35,612 nucleotides of DNA from an uncultured Oribacterium sp. (GCA_902485915.1 CABTMH010000193.1:1-35612); one strand, 5' to 3'; shown: positions 1 to 8,937, counted from the first letter of the stretch. Made by a program: numbers and translations. The notes: generated by a model not told the origin, from the letters alone.

Positions 1-6
1 CGATCT

Positions 7-510
7 ATGAAAAAGCTGAATCGTACCTATGTGATGGGAATCGTATTTATCGTATTCGCTGTGTGGGTCGCATTTCAAACGACCTTGATTCCTGAAAAGC
101 TGGTTTCAAACGAGCCGGGACCGAAGCTCTTTCCGTTTATTTCTGCGATCGGCATGGCTATCATGGCGATGCTTTCGATGATTTTCGATGGCAAAAAAGA
201 AAAAGAAGAGAATGAACATGGCGCAGCTCCGTATCTTGATAAAGATGGATGGAAGCGTCTCGGACTGATCATGCTGGAGTGCATTCTTTTCTGTGTGGCG
301 ATGAATTTTATCGGCTTCTGGCTTACATCGATGATTGGCATGATGATGTTCATCATGACACTGAAGGTAGATAAGAAGATCAACGTTATATTTGCGGTCG
401 TATTAAGTGTCGCATTGGGTAGTCTCTGCTATTTCGGATTTACGAAGGGCTTCAACATCCCACTTCCGAAGGGAGCGATTTTTGAAGCACTCGGCATTCG
501 AATGCCTTAA
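7..510 (+). CDS. tctB: TctB-family small membrane subunit of a tripartite tricarboxylate-type transporter
   Basis: This 167-residue protein has about four hydrophobic segments (near residues 8-25, 40-60, 85-110 and 125-145). The conserved EPGPKLFP stretch follows the first of them, as is usual in TctB/DUF1468 proteins. The family supplies the small four-helix subunit that works with the large TctA permease and a periplasmic or lipoprotein TctC receptor to import carboxylates, driven by an ion gradient. The stop codon lies 19 bases before tctA, so the two are surely co-transcribed. The ATG at position 7 is the start used here, but its ribosome site and any upstream tctC gene fall outside the window. 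A second copy sits at 30152-30616. Substrate is inferred from the neighbourhood to be a sugar acid. Confidence 0.9.
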   Translation: MKKLNRTYVMGIVFIVFAVWVAFQTTLIPEKLVSNEPGPKLFPFISAIGMAIMAMLSMIFDGKKEKEENEHGAAPYLDKDGWKRLGLIMLECILFCVAMNFIGFWLTSMIGMMMFIMTLKVDKKINVIFAVVLSVALGSLCYFGFTKGFNIPLPKGAIFEALGIRMP

Positions 511-529
511 CAGGAAGGAGAAAATAAAA

Positions 530-2020
530 ATGGCAAGTTATCTTTCTGCACTTGGTGTGTTATTCCAGCCGGTGAACTTCATCATGATGTATATCTGTTC
601 CCTGGTTGGATGTGTTCTGGGCGCGATTCCTGGTCTGTCCGGAGGTCTCGGCATCACACTGATTCTTCCGATGACGTTCGCTTTAAATACCAATCTCAGC
701 TTTGCAATGCTGCTGGGCATGTACGTTGGTGGTGTATCCGGTTCCTTTATCGCAGCGGTACTCGTCGGCATTCCTGGATCTGCTGCATCGATCGGAACCT
801 GCTATGATGGATATCCGATGACACAGAAGGGACAGGCGGCACGTGCACTGTCGATCGGTATCACCGGCTCTTTTATCGGTACGCTGGTTTCTATCCTCGT
901 TGCAACCTTCTGCTCAACTTTTATCGCAGATATCGCACTGAAACTCGGACCATGGGAGTACTTCAGTCTCTGCCTGATGGCCATCACGATGGTCGTTGGA
1001 TTAAGTAACGGCTCCATTTTTAAGGGCCTTCTGGCTGCCTTTTTCGGACTGTGGCTTTCTACGGTTGGTTCGGATATGGTAACGAACCAGCTTCGTTTCA
1101 CTTTTCATAATACGAACCTCTATGGCGGAATCAATGTTGTATGCCTCCTGATGGGTACCTTCGCACTGCAGCAGGTTGCTTCAAGCTACGCAAAGAATAA
1201 TCTGACGATGCCCGAAGTAGACGCCGGATCACTGAAAGGCTTCGGCTTCAGCTTTAAGGATTTTAAGGATAATCTGAAGGTGATCATCACATCACTCTTT
1301 ATCGGTCTCTGGATCGGCTTTCTGCCGGGCATGGGTTCCGGTATTTCGAACCTGATCGCTTACGGACAGGCGAAAAAGATGAGTAAGCATCCGGAGAAGT
1401 TTGGAACCGGTATCGATGAAGGTATCTGGGCAACAGAGGTTGCAAATAACGCAGGTGTCGGTGGTGCGATCATCCCGATGATCGCACTGGGTATTCCGGG
1501 CGATGCGACGACCGTTCTACTGATGTCGGCCATGACGATCCATGGATTACAGGCGGGGCCGATGTTCATCAAGAACAATCCTTTACTGGCAAATCTTATT
1601 TTTGCTACCGTGCTGATTGCTGCAATTCTGATTTTCGTTACAGAGCTGTTGACGAAGCGCTGGTTTCCGATGCTTTTAAAGGCACCATATCACTATCTTT
1701 ACAGTGCGATTCTTATGATCTGCTTCCTTGGTGCATACTCTGCGTCGACTTCGATGTTCAGTGTTTACCTGGTGCTGGTATTTGGTGCAATCGGTATCCT
1801 GATGGAATTCTTTAAGATGCCGAGTACGCCGCTTATGCTTGCCTTTATTCTGGGAAGTAAAATCGAGAGCTATTTCCGTATGGGATGCTCCTATGCGAAG
1901 GGGGATATGACCTCTTTCCTTACACGCCCGATTTCTCTTATCTTTATCCTGATTGCTGTTTATAGCGTAATCGGTCCGGTGATTTCAAAGATGCTTAAGA
2001 AAAAGAAGGCGACTGCCTGA
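530..2020 (+). CDS. tctA: TctA-family large permease subunit of a tripartite tricarboxylate-type transporter
   Basis: This is a 496-residue, highly hydrophobic protein of the usual TctA length. The family signature GAIPGLSG is at residues 31-38, followed by a LILP segment. A second glycine-rich signature (PGMGSGISN) and an ALGIPGD motif sit in the middle of the protein. The start is set by an AGGAAGGAG ribosome site at 512-520 before the ATG at 530. Upstream in-frame starts would overlap tctB and lack such a site. It forms the membrane channel with TctB. A close paralog with the same motifs is at 30632-32170, so the region carries two related transporters. A terminator-like hairpin follows directly. 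The exact substrate is not shown by sequence. Confidence 0.93.
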   Translation: MASYLSALGVLFQPVNFIMMYICSLVGCVLGAIPGLSGGLGITLILPMTFALNTNLSFAMLLGMYVGGVSGSFIAAVLVGIPGSAASIGTCYDGYPMTQKGQAARALSIGITGSFIGTLVSILVATFCSTFIADIALKLGPWEYFSLCLMAITMVVGLSNGSIFKGLLAAFFGLWLSTVGSDMVTNQLRFTFHNTNLYGGINVVCLLMGTFALQQVASSYAKNNLTMPEVDAGSLKGFGFSFKDFKDNLKVIITSLFIGLWIGFLPGMGSGISNLIAYGQAKKMSKHPEKFGTGIDEGIWATEVANNAGVGGAIIPMIALGIPGDATTVLLMSAMTIHGLQAGPMFIKNNPLLANLIFATVLIAAILIFVTELLTKRWFPMLLKAPYHYLYSAILMICFLGAYSASTSMFSVYLVLVFGAIGILMEFFKMPSTPLMLAFILGSKIESYFRMGCSYAKGDMTSFLTRPISLIFILIAVYSVIGPVISKMLKKKKATA

Positions 2021-2027
2021 CCATTCA

Positions 2028-2075
2028 TGAAAGCCGAAGCTTGCAAGGCTTCGGCTTTCATACTCTCATTTTTAG
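2028..2075 (+). terminator. Hairpin behind tctA, terminator or partial attenuator
   Basis: Perfect 13-bp inverted repeat, arms at 2028-2040 and 2048-2060 (TGAAAGCCGAAGC and its complement) with a 7-base loop. A T-rich stretch with five T's lies at about 2069-2073, some eight bases after the stem. The gap makes full termination uncertain. The next gene starts at 2119 on the same strand without an obvious promoter, so read-through is likely. Confidence 0.6.
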
Positions 2076-2118
2076 AAGTTTTCATGAGAAAGATACATAT
2101 CGAAGGAGGAATCAGACG

Positions 2119-3012
2119 ATGCTGACACAGGAAGAAAAAGAAAAGATGATTGTTGCGCTTCGTGGCACCAGCGTAGCAAAAGAGAATATCACAGAAGAAT
2201 ACAAAAAAAACCTGGATCTCGCGGAACGTGAAGAGGTCAGAGTGACCACATCCGAAGGTGCGGTGCCGTGCTATATCTTTACGGCAAAGAATCGCACGCG
2301 GAACTGTCCAGTCCATATCAATGTTCATGGTGGCGGATTTGTACGCCCACATGTTTTACGGGATGAGATTTACTCTGCAAAGGTAGCCGATGCGATTCAG
2401 GGGATCGTGGTGGATGTAGACTATAGTCTGGCACCGGAGTATCCATATCCGAAAGCATTTAACGAAACGTATGAAGTATGCAGATGGGTGTTTTCCATGC
2501 TGCAGCACTGGGATGCCGACGTGAAACGCGTATCCATGGGTGGACATAGTGCAGGTGCAAACCTGACGGCAGCCGTATGTTTAAAGGCAAATCAGACAAA
2601 GGAATTTCAGTTCTGTCTTCAGGTGCTGGATTATGGTGCGTTTGATATGGTGACGGATCCGGCAGATAAACCGGAAGCAGAAAGCAATCTGATTCCGGTA
2701 GAGCGAGGCAGAATGTTCAGTCTGGCATATACAGATGGAGAAGTAGAGAATTTAAAGGACCCATATTGCAGCCCGCTGCTTGCACCGGATGAGATGCTGC
2801 GGGGACTTCCGGAAGCACTCGTAACCAGTGCCGGTCATGATAATTTCCGATTCGAGGATGCCGAGTACGCGAAGCGTCTCGTGCTGGCGGGTGTAAAGGT
2901 GACACAGAAGTGTTTCCTCGATTCGTATCATGGATTTATCGTGCATTGCACAGATGAATGGGAAGCTGGGCAGCAGCTGGTCATCGATACGATTCAACGA
3001 GCATCACTGTAA
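2119..3012 (+). CDS. Alpha/beta-hydrolase of the hormone-sensitive lipase (fold-3) type, probable carboxylesterase
   Basis: The 297-residue product has the oxyanion motif HGGG at 70-73 and the nucleophile motif GHSAG at 142-146 (Ser144). Candidate acid Asp241 and base His271 lie in a GHD and a YHGF context, as in bacterial HSL-type esterases. There is no signal peptide, so it acts in the cytoplasm. An AAGGAGGA ribosome site at 2103-2110 selects the ATG at 2119 over an upstream in-frame start inside the tctA terminator. It lies between tctA and a second hydrolase, 31 bases apart. Family members cleave short-chain esters. The setting suggests a sugar-acid ester or lactone as substrate, which is inference. 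Confidence 0.85.
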   Translation: MLTQEEKEKMIVALRGTSVAKENITEEYKKNLDLAEREEVRVTTSEGAVPCYIFTAKNRTRNCPVHINVHGGGFVRPHVLRDEIYSAKVADAIQGIVVDVDYSLAPEYPYPKAFNETYEVCRWVFSMLQHWDADVKRVSMGGHSAGANLTAAVCLKANQTKEFQFCLQVLDYGAFDMVTDPADKPEAESNLIPVERGRMFSLAYTDGEVENLKDPYCSPLLAPDEMLRGLPEALVTSAGHDNFRFEDAEYAKRLVLAGVKVTQKCFLDSYHGFIVHCTDEWEAGQQLVIDTIQRASL

Positions 3013-3043
3013 AAGAACAGTAAGTGTATAGTGAGGAAAGTAT

Positions 3044-3967
3044 ATGAAAAAAGTAATCGAGCCTGGTAGAACCAGAAAAAGTATCAATTTTATCGATAAT
3101 ATCGTGTATTCGAGACAGAAGAATCTGAACGGACAGGAGATGGAGCTGAAGATGTCCATCATGCTGCAGAATGGAAACAGTGAGATGCGACTGGCATCCG
3201 GCCACGATGATGAAGCGGATGATAAAACACCGAAGCCGGCGATTCTGTGGGTTCCGGGTGGCGGATATCGTGGCTGTGACAAGAATCTTATGGTAGCTGA
3301 GATGGCCTTTCTCGCAGATGCAGGCTATGTAGTTGCATCCATGTACTATCGAAGCAGTGCCGAGGAACATATGCCTTCACAGATCATCGACGTGAAGACG
3401 GCGATTCGATTCCTTCGTGCGCATGCTGATGAATATGAAATTGATCCGGAGCATATCGGTATCATCGGACGCTCTGCGGGCGGACAGCTGTCGGCACTTG
3501 CAGCGATGAATTCAGATAGCTATGAAAGTGAAGAGTGGAGTGGGTATTCTTCTCATGTGCAAGCCTGCTGTGATATGTTCGGACCTGTGGATTTTGTAAA
3601 GCTGATCGAAGAGGATGCGCGTGAAATGAAGACAAATCCGAACTTCCGCTGGAAAAAGCCGGAAGATACACACGCCGGAGCACTTTTTGGTGGAGACATG
3701 TCGACGCTGAAGGAGCGCGCGAAGCCATATTGTCCACCATACATTTTAACGAAGGAGATGTGCCCGATACTCATCCTGCATGGCGATTGCGATAAGCTGG
3801 TGTCCTGTGATATCAGTGAAGCATTTTATGACGATATCGTAAAGGCAGGCATGGAAGATCGCGCAGACCTTTATATCCTTCATGGTGCGGGACATGGAAC
3901 GAAGGAGTTTTTCCAACAGGAGACGAAGGAAATTATCCGTGCATTTTTTGATAAAAATCTTAAGTGA
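3044..3967 (+). CDS. Alpha/beta-hydrolase, BD-FAE-like esterase
   Basis: This 307-residue cytoplasmic protein carries the oxyanion motif PGGGY at 71-75 and the nucleophile elbow GRSAG at 142-146 (Ser144). HGDCD at 246-250 supplies Asp250, and GAGHG supplies His284. The spacing and the DVKTAIRFLR segment before the nucleophile match the BD-FAE family, which includes acetyl- and feruloyl-esterases. It starts 31 bases after the first hydrolase, with GAGGA before the ATG. Its stop overlaps a possible GTG start of the next gene. Two unrelated esterases in tandem with a sugar-acid transporter suggest intracellular removal of acyl groups from imported compounds. Substrate is unknown. Confidence 0.83.
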   Translation: MKKVIEPGRTRKSINFIDNIVYSRQKNLNGQEMELKMSIMLQNGNSEMRLASGHDDEADDKTPKPAILWVPGGGYRGCDKNLMVAEMAFLADAGYVVASMYYRSSAEEHMPSQIIDVKTAIRFLRAHADEYEIDPEHIGIIGRSAGGQLSALAAMNSDSYESEEWSGYSSHVQACCDMFGPVDFVKLIEEDAREMKTNPNFRWKKPEDTHAGALFGGDMSTLKERAKPYCPPYILTKEMCPILILHGDCDKLVSCDISEAFYDDIVKAGMEDRADLYILHGAGHGTKEFFQQETKEIIRAFFDKNLK

Positions 3968-3996
3968 CGACGTATCGAGTGAACAGAGGTACATCT

Positions 3997-4962
3997 ATGA
4001 TTAAAATCGAAAGCAACTGTTCCAGTAAGATGACCGAAGAGGAGATGCGCTACCAGCAGGGACAGGGCATCCACTATCTCGCCGTCAACTTCATCGGTGA
4101 CGATGCAAATTACGATGGCATCCTGCGTTTCCAGGAGCGTGCGGCGAAGTATGGTTTGCAGATTTCGGATGCTGGCTGTCCGCAGCTTCAGAAGTGTCCG
4201 TCGATTCATCTCGGCCGGGAGGATCGTGACGAGTGGATCGCGAAGTACAACGAGTTCACGAGAGCGCTCGGAAAAGCCGGCGTGCCGATCAACTATCTCG
4301 CCTGGCAGCCGAATGGCATCTTCCGCACCAGAATCGGTGCCGGAAAGTATAACCACGGCCAGAATTCGTTTATCTGCGATCTCGACGAAATCAAGTCCCG
4401 TCCGATCTCAAACGATCGCGTCTATGGCGAGGAGGAAATCTGGGAGAACTTCCGGTATTTCCTGGAGAAGACACTTCCAGTATGCGAAGAAGCTGGTGTG
4501 AAGCTGGCGCTTCATCCGAACGATCCACCGATTCCGGAGGCTGGTGGTGTAGCCTGCCTCATCTGGAATTCTGAGTGCTATCGCCGTGCGTTTGCGCTCG
4601 CCGGAAACAGCCCGTACCTCACGATGAAGATGTGCGTCGGCTGCTGGCTGGAGTCCGACAGCTTCGGAAATCTCTATCAGGATATCGACGAGTTCGTGAA
4701 GGCAGATAAGCTTCCGATCATCCACTTCCGTAATGTCAGTGGACAGCTTCCGTACTTCGAGGAGACGCTGCTCGAGGATGGATATGCCGATATGTATGCG
4801 CTTATGAAGCATATCGTACGCTCCGGATTCGACGGATATCTCAACATTGACCACCCGTTCTTCAGTGCGGATGGAAAGGGATTTTCCGAGCGCTCCGCTG
4901 CGTACTACACCGGCTACATGAAGGCGCTCCTGCACTGCGCAGAAGCAGAAGTGAAGAAGTAA
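3997..4962 (+). CDS. Mannonate dehydratase-like TIM-barrel protein (UxuA family), short form
   Basis: The 321-residue product resembles UxuA, which dehydrates D-mannonate to 2-keto-3-deoxygluconate with a divalent metal. The stretch LALHPNDPP has the UxuA form and gives His173. Other candidate metal ligands are Cys213 in KMCVGC, His243 in IIHFRN and Asp285 in NIDHP, in the family order His-Cys-His-Asp. The usual TGS segment after the cysteine is replaced by VGCWLESD, and the protein is shorter than classical UxuA (about 350-390 residues), so the substrate may differ. The ATG at 3997 has AGAGG six to seven bases upstream. A GTG at 3964 is an alternative start overlapping the previous gene. It is the last gene of the first operon. 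Confidence 0.75.
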   Translation: MIKIESNCSSKMTEEEMRYQQGQGIHYLAVNFIGDDANYDGILRFQERAAKYGLQISDAGCPQLQKCPSIHLGREDRDEWIAKYNEFTRALGKAGVPINYLAWQPNGIFRTRIGAGKYNHGQNSFICDLDEIKSRPISNDRVYGEEEIWENFRYFLEKTLPVCEEAGVKLALHPNDPPIPEAGGVACLIWNSECYRRAFALAGNSPYLTMKMCVGCWLESDSFGNLYQDIDEFVKADKLPIIHFRNVSGQLPYFEETLLEDGYADMYALMKHIVRSGFDGYLNIDHPFFSADGKGFSERSAAYYTGYMKALLHCAEAEVKK

Positions 4963-5082
4963 CGGAAGATATCCTCTGGGACGATGCCTCCTCTGGATGA
5001 AAAATCGAGTTGAAATCATCGATAGAAAATCTACAGAAGAACTCGAATGGCATGCGTTATATACTCAAACTTTCTACGCGCC

Positions 5083-5116
5083 TTAAAAAGACTGCCGCAA
5101 CTGCAGCAGTCTTTCG
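5083..5116 (-). terminator. Intrinsic terminator of the DUF819 gene
   Basis: Inverted repeat AAAGACTGC (5087-5095) with its complement at 5106-5114. Read on the - strand, the stem is followed by a run of five U's (5085-5089). It can also weakly stop the converging + operon. Confidence 0.75.
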
Positions 5117-5135
5117 AATATCTACTCTATTTCAC

Positions 5136-6350
5136 TTATCCGATCAACAGTGATCCGACGACGATGCCGAGGTAGGTACCGACGACATAGCCGAAGGTGC
5201 CGACGAGCATGCACGGGCCGACGAGCTTGTTCCAGCCCTGGGCGATCGCCATGCCGGCCGCGGTGGTCGGACCACCGATGTTGGCATTGGACGCGAGGAT
5301 GATCTCCTCCAGGGAGCCGCCGATGAGCTTACCGCCGATGAAGCAGAAGAGCATGTTGACGATCACCATCAGGAGACAGAAGATGAGAAGCAGCGGTGCC
5401 TGCTGGATGATGAGCGGGATCGACGCCGGTACACCGATGACGAAGAAGAAAAGGTAGATGAGGTAGGTTCCCAGCTCCTGCGCACCGTGCATGGCCCCCG
5501 CCTTTTCCGGAAGGACGGTAGCGAACAGCATGGCGACGGTCGTGATCCATACATACTGGCTGCCGAAGAAGGTGTTCAGCATGTTGAGGAACCAGTTTCC
5601 GGTCGGAATCGCAGTCGAGAGAACACCAGCGATGGCCTTCGAAATCGTCACGACGATGATGGAGAAGGCGAAGTCGATCGCGATATCGCGAAGAGAAATT
5701 TCCTTCCGTCCCCAGTACTTCGCCGCCAGGGTCTTACCCTCCTCGGCGTCTGTACCATTCGCGAGGACGTGGTCGATGTGCGGATGCGGATAGTGCTTCC
5801 GGAGCCATGCGTTACCCGCAAACGCGATGAGGATCATGAAGTAGATCGCCATGTTCAGATTATCGGCGACCGTCGCCGCAGAAATCAGGGTCTGATCCAC
5901 GTGGAAGGCGTCGGCGAGGGCCGTGAAGTTGACACCGCCACCGATGTAGGAACCGGTCATCATCGCCGCCACATATGGAAGATTCGGGATAAACTTCCCG
6001 AGGATGAGGACGCCGAGCACTGCGCCGGTCACCGTGCCGAGGGCACCGATCAGGAAGATGCCGAGCATACGCCCCGTTTCCTTCCAGATCTTCGACAGGT
6101 TCACCTGCAGAAGCAGCAGCGGAATCGCCATCGGGACCGCGAAGCCCCAGACGACATCATCGAAAATCGGCGCGCTTGCCGGGATGATTTTCAGGTTCGT
6201 GAGCAGCAGTGCACAGATCAGGGCGATGATGGCACCACTGATCTTGCTGGCCCATGCGTAGGTCTGCTCCATCCAGATGGAAAAGGCGACGACCAGCACC
6301 ATGATGCTCATCAGCACCCAGGTGTTGTCTGCGGAAATGAGTGTGTTCAT
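5136..6350 (-). CDS. DUF819 (YjcL-like) multi-pass membrane protein
   Basis: This 404-residue protein is almost wholly hydrophobic, with about ten membrane segments and glycine-rich turns such as TGSYIGGGVNF and NANIGGPTTAAGMA. Both patterns are typical of DUF819/YjcL permease-like proteins. The biochemical role of the family is not firmly known; transport of an organic acid is a common guess. The ATG at 6350 is preceded on the - strand by AGGAG (6359-6363). It stands alone on the - strand, with its own promoter (6401-6429) and terminator, between the first sugar-acid operon and an alcohol dehydrogenase. A role in moving sugar acids or their products would be inference only. Confidence 0.85.
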   Translation of the reverse strand: MNTLISADNTWVLMSIMVLVVAFSIWMEQTYAWASKISGAIIALICALLLTNLKIIPASAPIFDDVVWGFAVPMAIPLLLLQVNLSKIWKETGRMLGIFLIGALGTVTGAVLGVLILGKFIPNLPYVAAMMTGSYIGGGVNFTALADAFHVDQTLISAATVADNLNMAIYFMILIAFAGNAWLRKHYPHPHIDHVLANGTDAEEGKTLAAKYWGRKEISLRDIAIDFAFSIIVVTISKAIAGVLSTAIPTGNWFLNMLNTFFGSQYVWITTVAMLFATVLPEKAGAMHGAQELGTYLIYLFFFVIGVPASIPLIIQQAPLLLIFCLLMVIVNMLFCFIGGKLIGGSLEEIILASNANIGGPTTAAGMAIAQGWNKLVGPCMLVGTFGYVVGTYLGIVVGSLLIG

Positions 6351-6400
6351 CGTGTTATCTCCTAAACTGTAAATTTCACGTAAGAATCATGATATTCCTC

Positions 6401-6429
6401 ATTATATCGCAGACGGAATCATGCGTAAA
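6401..6429 (-). promoter_or_regulatory. Promoter of the DUF819 gene
   Basis: On the - strand there is a perfect -10 TATAAT (6401-6406) and a -35 TTTACG (6424-6429) separated by 17 bases, some 50 bases before the start codon. Confidence 0.6.
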
Positions 6430-6732
6430 ATGATGATTCTATCTATTAATTATGCAATTATTCATATTGAGCTAAGCTCGTAGGGCGCAGGCGATACAGC
6501 TCGGTTCATAGACGATACTCGGATGAAAGTGTGTATCATGCAGAAAGACTTCGATGAAACAGCGCATTTGAGTATTCTTATCATAGAGCACACAGATAGA
6601 ATACCTGCCCGGCCCGCATTTTTGTGCTACAATGAAATCATTCTGAAAACCTGATCTGCCCAGGTGCATCTGCGTTCATATCGCATGATATCCACCAGCG
6701 CAGAGATAACGATTGAAGATGGAGGAAATCAT
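6430..6732. other. Intergenic stretch between DUF819 and the alcohol dehydrogenase
   Basis: I see no convincing gene here. A 65-codon open frame on the - strand (6472-6669) has no ribosome site and an unremarkable composition. On the + strand an extended -10 (TGC followed by TACAAT at 6628-6633) is the best promoter candidate for the alcohol dehydrogenase. Its -35 region is poor, which may mean activator dependence. Confidence 0.45.
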
Positions 6733-7923
6733 ATGCTGCCATTTGTTTATTATGCACCGACGAAGGTGGTGTTTGGCCCGGATACGGCCGTGGAAACCGG
6801 AAAGCTTGTGAAGGAGGAGGGCGCGACGAAGGTCCTGATCCACTATGGAAGTGAGCGTGTGAAGAAGTCGGGGCTCGTACCGATGATCGAGAAGCAGCTC
6901 GAGGAAGCGGGCATCGGCTATGTCGAGCTCGGCGGCGTCGTACCGAATCCGCATCTCAGTAAGGTCTATGAGGGTATCGATCTTTGCCGGAAGGAAGGTG
7001 TCGACTTTATCCTTTCCGTAGGCGGTGGCTCCGTCATCGACTCCGCGAAGGCCATCGGTTATGGACTCGCGGATGAGACAGAGGGCGATGTCTGGGATTT
7101 CTATGATTTCAAGCGGCAGGCGAGTGCATGCACGCCGCAGGGTGTCGTGCTGACGATCGCCGCGACCGGCTCTGAGATGTCGAACTCTTCTGTTATTACG
7201 AAAATGACGGACGAGGGTGGCATCAAGCGCTCCTATAACACGAATCTCGCGCGTCCGCGCTTCGCCATCATGGATCCGAAGCTCACGATGACCCTGCCAG
7301 AGTACCAGACCATGTCCGGTGCTGCCGACATCTGCATGCATACGATGGAGCGCTACTTTAATAAAGCGGGTTCGATGGAACTGACGGATGCGATTGCAGA
7401 GGGCCTTCTTCGCACTGTGATGGCCAATGCACACATCCTGATGTCGGATCCGACAAACTATGACGCGCGCGCAGAAATCATGTGGGCTTCCTCTCTCAGC
7501 CATAACGGCCTGACTGGCTGCGGCACCGATGGTGGTGACTGGGCCTGCCATCGACTGGAGCATGAGCTCGGAGGTCTTTATGATGTGGCACACGGTGCAG
7601 GACTCGCTGCTATCTGGGGAACCTGGGCACGCTATGTGTACAAGTATGATCCGGCACGTTTCGCAAAATTCGGTATGAACGTACTCGGTGTAGAAGCCGG
7701 GGCAACAGATGAGGAAACCGCACTTCGCAGTATCGCTGCGATGGAGGATTTCTTCCGTTCCATCCATATGCCGACGAACCTTCGTGAGCTCGGTGTCAAC
7801 CCGACCGACGAAGAGTATAAGCTTCTGGCAGAAGGCTGCTTCAAGGCCACGAATGGAGGCATCGGCTCGATTCTGAGACTGAAGCTCGAAGATATGGAGA
7901 CGATTTACAGACTGGCATATTAA
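6733..7923 (+). CDS. Iron-containing alcohol dehydrogenase, YqhD/BDH type
   Basis: The 396-residue product is a group III alcohol dehydrogenase. The nucleotide-binding GGGS is at 97-100 and ATGSEMSN follows at 145-152. Metal ligands Asp199, His203, His273 and His287 have the same spacing as in E. coli YqhD, and the tail LEHELGGLYDVAHGAGLA is typical of NADPH-dependent aldehyde reductases and butanol dehydrogenases. GGAGGA at 6721-6726 selects the ATG at 6733. An aldehyde-reducing enzyme fits a pathway producing short aldehydes and needing electron disposal, but the true substrate is unknown. It is flanked by genes on the other strand and is probably monocistronic. Confidence 0.9.
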   Translation: MLPFVYYAPTKVVFGPDTAVETGKLVKEEGATKVLIHYGSERVKKSGLVPMIEKQLEEAGIGYVELGGVVPNPHLSKVYEGIDLCRKEGVDFILSVGGGSVIDSAKAIGYGLADETEGDVWDFYDFKRQASACTPQGVVLTIAATGSEMSNSSVITKMTDEGGIKRSYNTNLARPRFAIMDPKLTMTLPEYQTMSGAADICMHTMERYFNKAGSMELTDAIAEGLLRTVMANAHILMSDPTNYDARAEIMWASSLSHNGLTGCGTDGGDWACHRLEHELGGLYDVAHGAGLAAIWGTWARYVYKYDPARFAKFGMNVLGVEAGATDEETALRSIAAMEDFFRSIHMPTNLRELGVNPTDEEYKLLAEGCFKATNGGIGSILRLKLEDMETIYRLAY

Positions 7924-7925
7924 AA

Positions 7926-7957
7926 GTAAAAAGATGTCCGCTTGAAGCGAACATCTT
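7926..7957. terminator. Bidirectional terminator between the alcohol dehydrogenase and LysR
   Basis: Stem AAGATGTCCGCTT (7931-7943) pairs with 7944-7957, with one mismatch and a very short loop. Read leftwards it is followed by a U-rich run, so it best serves the LysR gene. A second weaker hairpin (about 7985-8003) followed by TCTTTT may stop the + strand gene. Confidence 0.65.
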
Positions 7958-8009
7958 GCTTATGAAATAGGAACATCAGCGTAGGGGTAGACTTCAGGGT
8001 CTGCCTCTT

Positions 8010-8921
8010 TTACTTTCCGTGTTCCCAGTAATCATCGACCATCTGGATGAAATCCTTCGCGGCCTTACTGAGATAGGTATTCTTCTGATAGCATACGCAG
8101 ACCTTCCAGCTCGGATGTGTCGTGAGACTATAGAAACGAACCCCCTTCGGGTTCTGTTTTACATAGTGGTATGGAATGAGGGCACAGGCCATCTTCGCAC
8201 TGACCATGGAAAGGATTGTCATGTTGTTGGAGGTTTCGAACAGAACCGTCGGACTGAAGCCGGCATCGTGGAAAATCTGATCCACGGTTTTACGAATCGT
8301 CGATTCCTTATACATCATGACGAAGGGCTCATAGCGAAACATCGAGAGTGGGAGCTCCGGATATACAGCATCCGTCTGCAGGTACTCCTCTGGAATCGGA
8401 TACTGTTCCGGTAACGCCAGATAGATTTCTTCATCGAACAAATCGATGTATTCGTCGACGGTCTTCTGCTGTTCCGAGATGGTGACGAAACCGATGTCCA
8501 GCTCGCCCTTTCGGATGGCGTCCTGCTGCTTCCGCACACTGAGCTCACGTGGCTCGATCGTGAAGTCCGGATACATGTCATGGAACTTCGGATAGACATA
8601 TGGAAACATATCGGAGCCCCGGCCCGGTGTCATGCCGACGGAGAGAAAGCCACGATGGGTATCCGCCATATCAGCGATCATCGTGTAGGTTTTCTGCTTG
8701 ATGCGGAGCATCTCACGCGCATTTTCGACATAGACCGTACCCTCTGGGGTCAGTGCCCAGTCAGATTTGTTGCGTACGAACAGCGGAGCGCCCAGCTCCT
8801 TCTCGAGCTTCTGAAGCTGCTGAGAGAGTGCAGACTGGGTGATGAAGAGCTTTTCTGCAGCACGGGTGATCGAGCCCTCATCTGCGATTTTAATGATGTA
8901 TTCGATTTGCTTTGTATCCAT
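8010..8921 (-). CDS. LysR-family regulator, divergent from garD
   Basis: This 303-residue protein has an N-terminal winged helix-turn-helix (residues 1-60, with SITRAAEKLFITQSALSQQL) and a periplasmic-binding-like effector domain from about 90. It is paralogous to the regulators at 10881-11807 and 13688-14617, sharing the helix-turn-helix, the TPGRG segment and the GFVT-centred motif. It stands back to back with garD, 136 bases apart, so it probably controls garD and itself in response to galactarate or a pathway intermediate. A T-N11-A box in the shared spacer is centred at 8946. The effector is inferred. Confidence 0.9.
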   Translation of the reverse strand: MDTKQIEYIIKIADEGSITRAAEKLFITQSALSQQLQKLEKELGAPLFVRNKSDWALTPEGTVYVENAREMLRIKQKTYTMIADMADTHRGFLSVGMTPGRGSDMFPYVYPKFHDMYPDFTIEPRELSVRKQQDAIRKGELDIGFVTISEQQKTVDEYIDLFDEEIYLALPEQYPIPEEYLQTDAVYPELPLSMFRYEPFVMMYKESTIRKTVDQIFHDAGFSPTVLFETSNNMTILSMVSAKMACALIPYHYVKQNPKGVRFYSLTTHPSWKVCVCYQKNTYLSKAAKDFIQMVDDYWEHGK

Positions 8922-8937
8922 AATAGTAAACCTTTGA

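Noticed and set aside
5487..6365. Long + strand open frame opposite the DUF819 gene
   Set aside because: It is the antisense shadow of a clear membrane-protein gene and is Asp/Arg/His-rich.
6568..6580. T-N11-A-like TTGAGTATTCTTA upstream of the alcohol dehydrogenase as a fifth member of the LysR-box set
   Set aside because: Its centre is 54, not 52, bases before the -10, the arms pair poorly and there is no -35 of the shared type.
6472..6669. 65-codon open frame on the - strand upstream of the alcohol dehydrogenase
   Set aside because: No ribosome site, overlaps the probable promoter of the alcohol dehydrogenase, and the composition is not protein-like.
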